Below, piece after piece: positions 5,746 to 6,814 of a stretch of 6,814 nt of DNA. The translations under genes and the position numbers were made by a program. How positions within the stretch are numbered: the stretch's first letter is position 1; each line of letters opens with the position of its first letter. The notes beneath the pieces were generated by a model. It saw only the letters and a list, made by a program, of their open reading frames with translations. It ran no database searches and was not told where the DNA came from. The stretch covers positions 1 through 6,814 of the forward strand of contig PWZK01000062.1 of NCBI GenBank assembly GCA_003567495.1, given 5' to 3'. Origin of the DNA: Candidatus Brocadiaceae bacterium (lineage in GTDB: Bacteria > Planctomycetota > Brocadiia > SM23-32).

Positions 5746-6687
5746 TTAAACCGGTTCCGGAATTCCTTTGATTTCCATTTCACGGCCAACAGCCCTGCGA
5801 TAACCCTTTACAGCTATATACTCGGGGTTGACCTCCACGAGCGCATAAGAGTTGTTCTCTTCGCCCGATCCTACCACCATCGCTTTCAGGGTATAATAGT
5901 GAATGCCTTCAATCCGTCTATAGGCACCGGAGTGATTATGACCCTGGAACACCGTCAATGTTTTGCCGTATTCCTCCAGTACTTTACGCACTTCGGCGGC
6001 ATTTTCAACATAGTGTGAGCCCGAACCATCCAGACATTGATGAATGAATATGATGGCCGGCAGCTCGGCATTATTCAGGTCATTTCGCAGCCAATCGACC
6101 TGTGCTTCAGGAATGTTAGCATCTGTCCAGTTAAAATTGCCGCTATCGTAAGGCTCTCCGTCGCCCCGGTAATTGGCATCCAGGACTACGAAATGGATGC
6201 CACCGTGGTCGACTGAGTAATGACCGGCAGCCGAATCAAAACCGGTGTTTTTGATGTGGCCAAGAAACTGTTCTTTGGAAAAATCGTCATGGCAATGGTT
6301 GCCGAGAACATGATAATGTGGCCCGTTGAAACCTGTAAACACGTCCTCTATTTTCTCAAGACAGTCCGGGGGCGTCGGGGAGTGGCCGTCAATGAAGTCG
6401 CCGAGTTCGATCAAAAACTCAACATCTTCATGATCATCCATAACCTCCACACACTCGGTCATTTTCATCAGTGATTCGGTGTATCGACGGGACCCGCCCC
6501 GTTTGTAATTGGCTGAGTGTGAGTCAGTTACTACACCGAAACGCAGTTTTGGTTTTTCTAACTTTTCGCTCTGTGCCGCCTTTAAAGCTGAAAAAGGCAG
6601 GTAATCTACATACCTTGCAACTCCCAGACCGGCCGTAGTGGCCAGCATTGATCGCAGCATCGACCTCCGACCTATGTTTTTACTCAT
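5746..6687 (-). CDS. Tat-exported calcineurin-like metallophosphoesterase
   Basis: This 313-residue protein should hydrolyse a phosphoester or diphosphate outside the cytoplasm with two metal ions. The N-terminus is NIGRRSMLRSML, a twin-arginine motif (R7, R8), then a hydrophobic stretch and a plausible cleavage site near ALKA/AQ, so it is probably exported folded through Tat. All five metallophosphatase motifs follow in order: DSH (D55, H57), GDFID (G96, D97), GNH (G129-H131), H216 in IFIHQ and GHNH (H250, H252). The order and the GHNHSGAY ending recall the ADP-ribose/CDP-alcohol diphosphatase and CpdA-like branches, but the substrate cannot be read from sequence. An ATG 12 bases further up (6699) is possible. 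I prefer 6687 because GGAG lies six bases before it and the Tat signal then starts normally. It is monocistronic in this window, with its own promoter, convergent with the fusion gene. Confidence 0.88.
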   Translation of the reverse strand: MSKNIGRRSMLRSMLATTAGLGVARYVDYLPFSALKAAQSEKLEKPKLRFGVVTDSHSANYKRGGSRRYTESLMKMTECVEVMDDHEDVEFLIELGDFIDGHSPTPPDCLEKIEDVFTGFNGPHYHVLGNHCHDDFSKEQFLGHIKNTGFDSAAGHYSVDHGGIHFVVLDANYRGDGEPYDSGNFNWTDANIPEAQVDWLRNDLNNAELPAIIFIHQCLDGSGSHYVENAAEVRKVLEEYGKTLTVFQGHNHSGAYRRIEGIHYYTLKAMVVGSGEENNSYALVEVNPEYIAVKGYRRAVGREMEIKGIPEPV

Positions 6688-6693
6688 AACAGG

Positions 6694-6697
6694 CTCC
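6694..6697 (-). promoter_or_regulatory. Ribosome-binding site deciding the phosphoesterase start
   Basis: GGAG on the minus strand sits six bases before ATG 6687. The alternative ATG at 6697-6699 overlaps this GGAG and has no purine-rich site of its own at a normal distance, which favours the shorter protein. Confidence 0.6.
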
Positions 6698-6732
6698 ATA
6701 TTAGCGCCATTTAGTATGTATTCAGTGAACCA

Positions 6733-6751
6733 CCTGCCTGCAGCAGGCAGG
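6733..6751 (-). repeat. Perfect 9+1+9 palindrome in the phosphoesterase leader
   Basis: Two 9-base arms, CCTGCCTGC (6733-6741) and GCAGGCAGG (6743-6751), are exact inverted copies around one central base. Outside them CAGTG (6723-6727) and CACTG (6759-6763) can pair as well, with short unpaired stretches between. In RNA a perfect 1-base loop is impossible, so the inner pairs would open, but a stable GC-rich hairpin remains. It lies just downstream of the predicted transcription start, so it could be an operator, an mRNA 5' stabiliser or one copy of a dispersed palindromic repeat. Confidence 0.7.
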
Positions 6752-6768
6752 CGTTGGCCACTGATATT

Positions 6769-6797
6769 ATGATACTAAAATTTGACCTTTCAATCAA
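6769..6797 (-). promoter_or_regulatory. Sigma70-like promoter for the phosphoesterase gene
   Basis: On the minus strand TTGATT (6792-6797, four of six matches), a 17-base spacer and TATCAT (6769-6774, five of six) form a good promoter in an AT-rich stretch. The predicted start near 6762 places the GC-rich palindrome at the very 5' end of the transcript and gives a leader of about 75 bases. The -10 is identical to that of the superoxide reductase promoter. Confidence 0.6.
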
Positions 6798-6814
6798 GTA
6801 TATATTCTATCAAA

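Noticed and set aside
6766..6774. The word ATTATGATA, shared with 1929-1937 and nearly with 1869-1877, as a common operator
   Set aside because: At two of the three places it is simply the reverse of a TATCAT -10 box in AT-rich DNA, so sharing is expected without a regulator.

Overview
The window carries five protein genes in three transcription units, all with complete open reading frames; I see no RNA genes, CRISPR arrays or insertion sequences. It looks like bacterial chromosome of moderately high GC, from an anaerobe or microaerophile that copes with oxygen. The grounds are a rubredoxin-domain-free superoxide reductase, a three-cysteine Rrf2 regulator, strong AGGAGG-type ribosome sites, sigma70-like promoters and a Tat-exported enzyme. 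The lineage cannot be fixed from the sequence alone; an anaerobic planctomycete or a deltaproteobacterium-like lineage would fit, with low confidence.

Left, minus strand (7-1794): a superoxide reductase gene is followed after 39 bases by a six-helix di-heme ferric-reductase-type flavocytochrome with FAD and NAD(P)H domains. They share a good promoter at 1872-1900. A small hairpin between them covers the ribosome site of the second gene. Together they suggest a superoxide or redox defence unit.

Centre, plus strand (1990-5572): a divergent, tightly packed run of an Rrf2/IscR-like regulator, cysteine synthase CysK, and a 730-residue fusion. The fusion joins a precorrin-2 dehydrogenase (SirC/CysG-N) domain, a glutamyl-tRNA reductase (HemA) domain and the first two domains of porphobilinogen deaminase (HemC). 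This is the most unusual object in the window. It joins non-consecutive steps of siroheme/heme synthesis in one chain, and each part lacks something: the usual catalytic Asp is Ser in the first domain, the GluTR lacks most of its dimerisation domain and a conserved motif, and the deaminase lacks domain 3 with the cofactor-binding Cys. The run links cysteine synthesis with the start of tetrapyrrole synthesis; siroheme is the cofactor of sulfite reductase, which makes the sulfide CysK uses. A shared 195-base regulatory region means the Rrf2 protein could control both this run and the superoxide reductase unit (inference).

Right, minus strand (5746-6687): a Tat-signal calcineurin-like metallophosphoesterase, convergent with the fusion gene. 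It has its own sigma70-like promoter and a very strong palindrome at the start of its predicted leader. Gene-free stretches are all under 300 bases: 1795-1989 (divergent promoters), 5573-5745 (convergent, with a 13-bp hairpin and a pyrimidine-rich tract) and 6688-6814 (promoter and palindrome).
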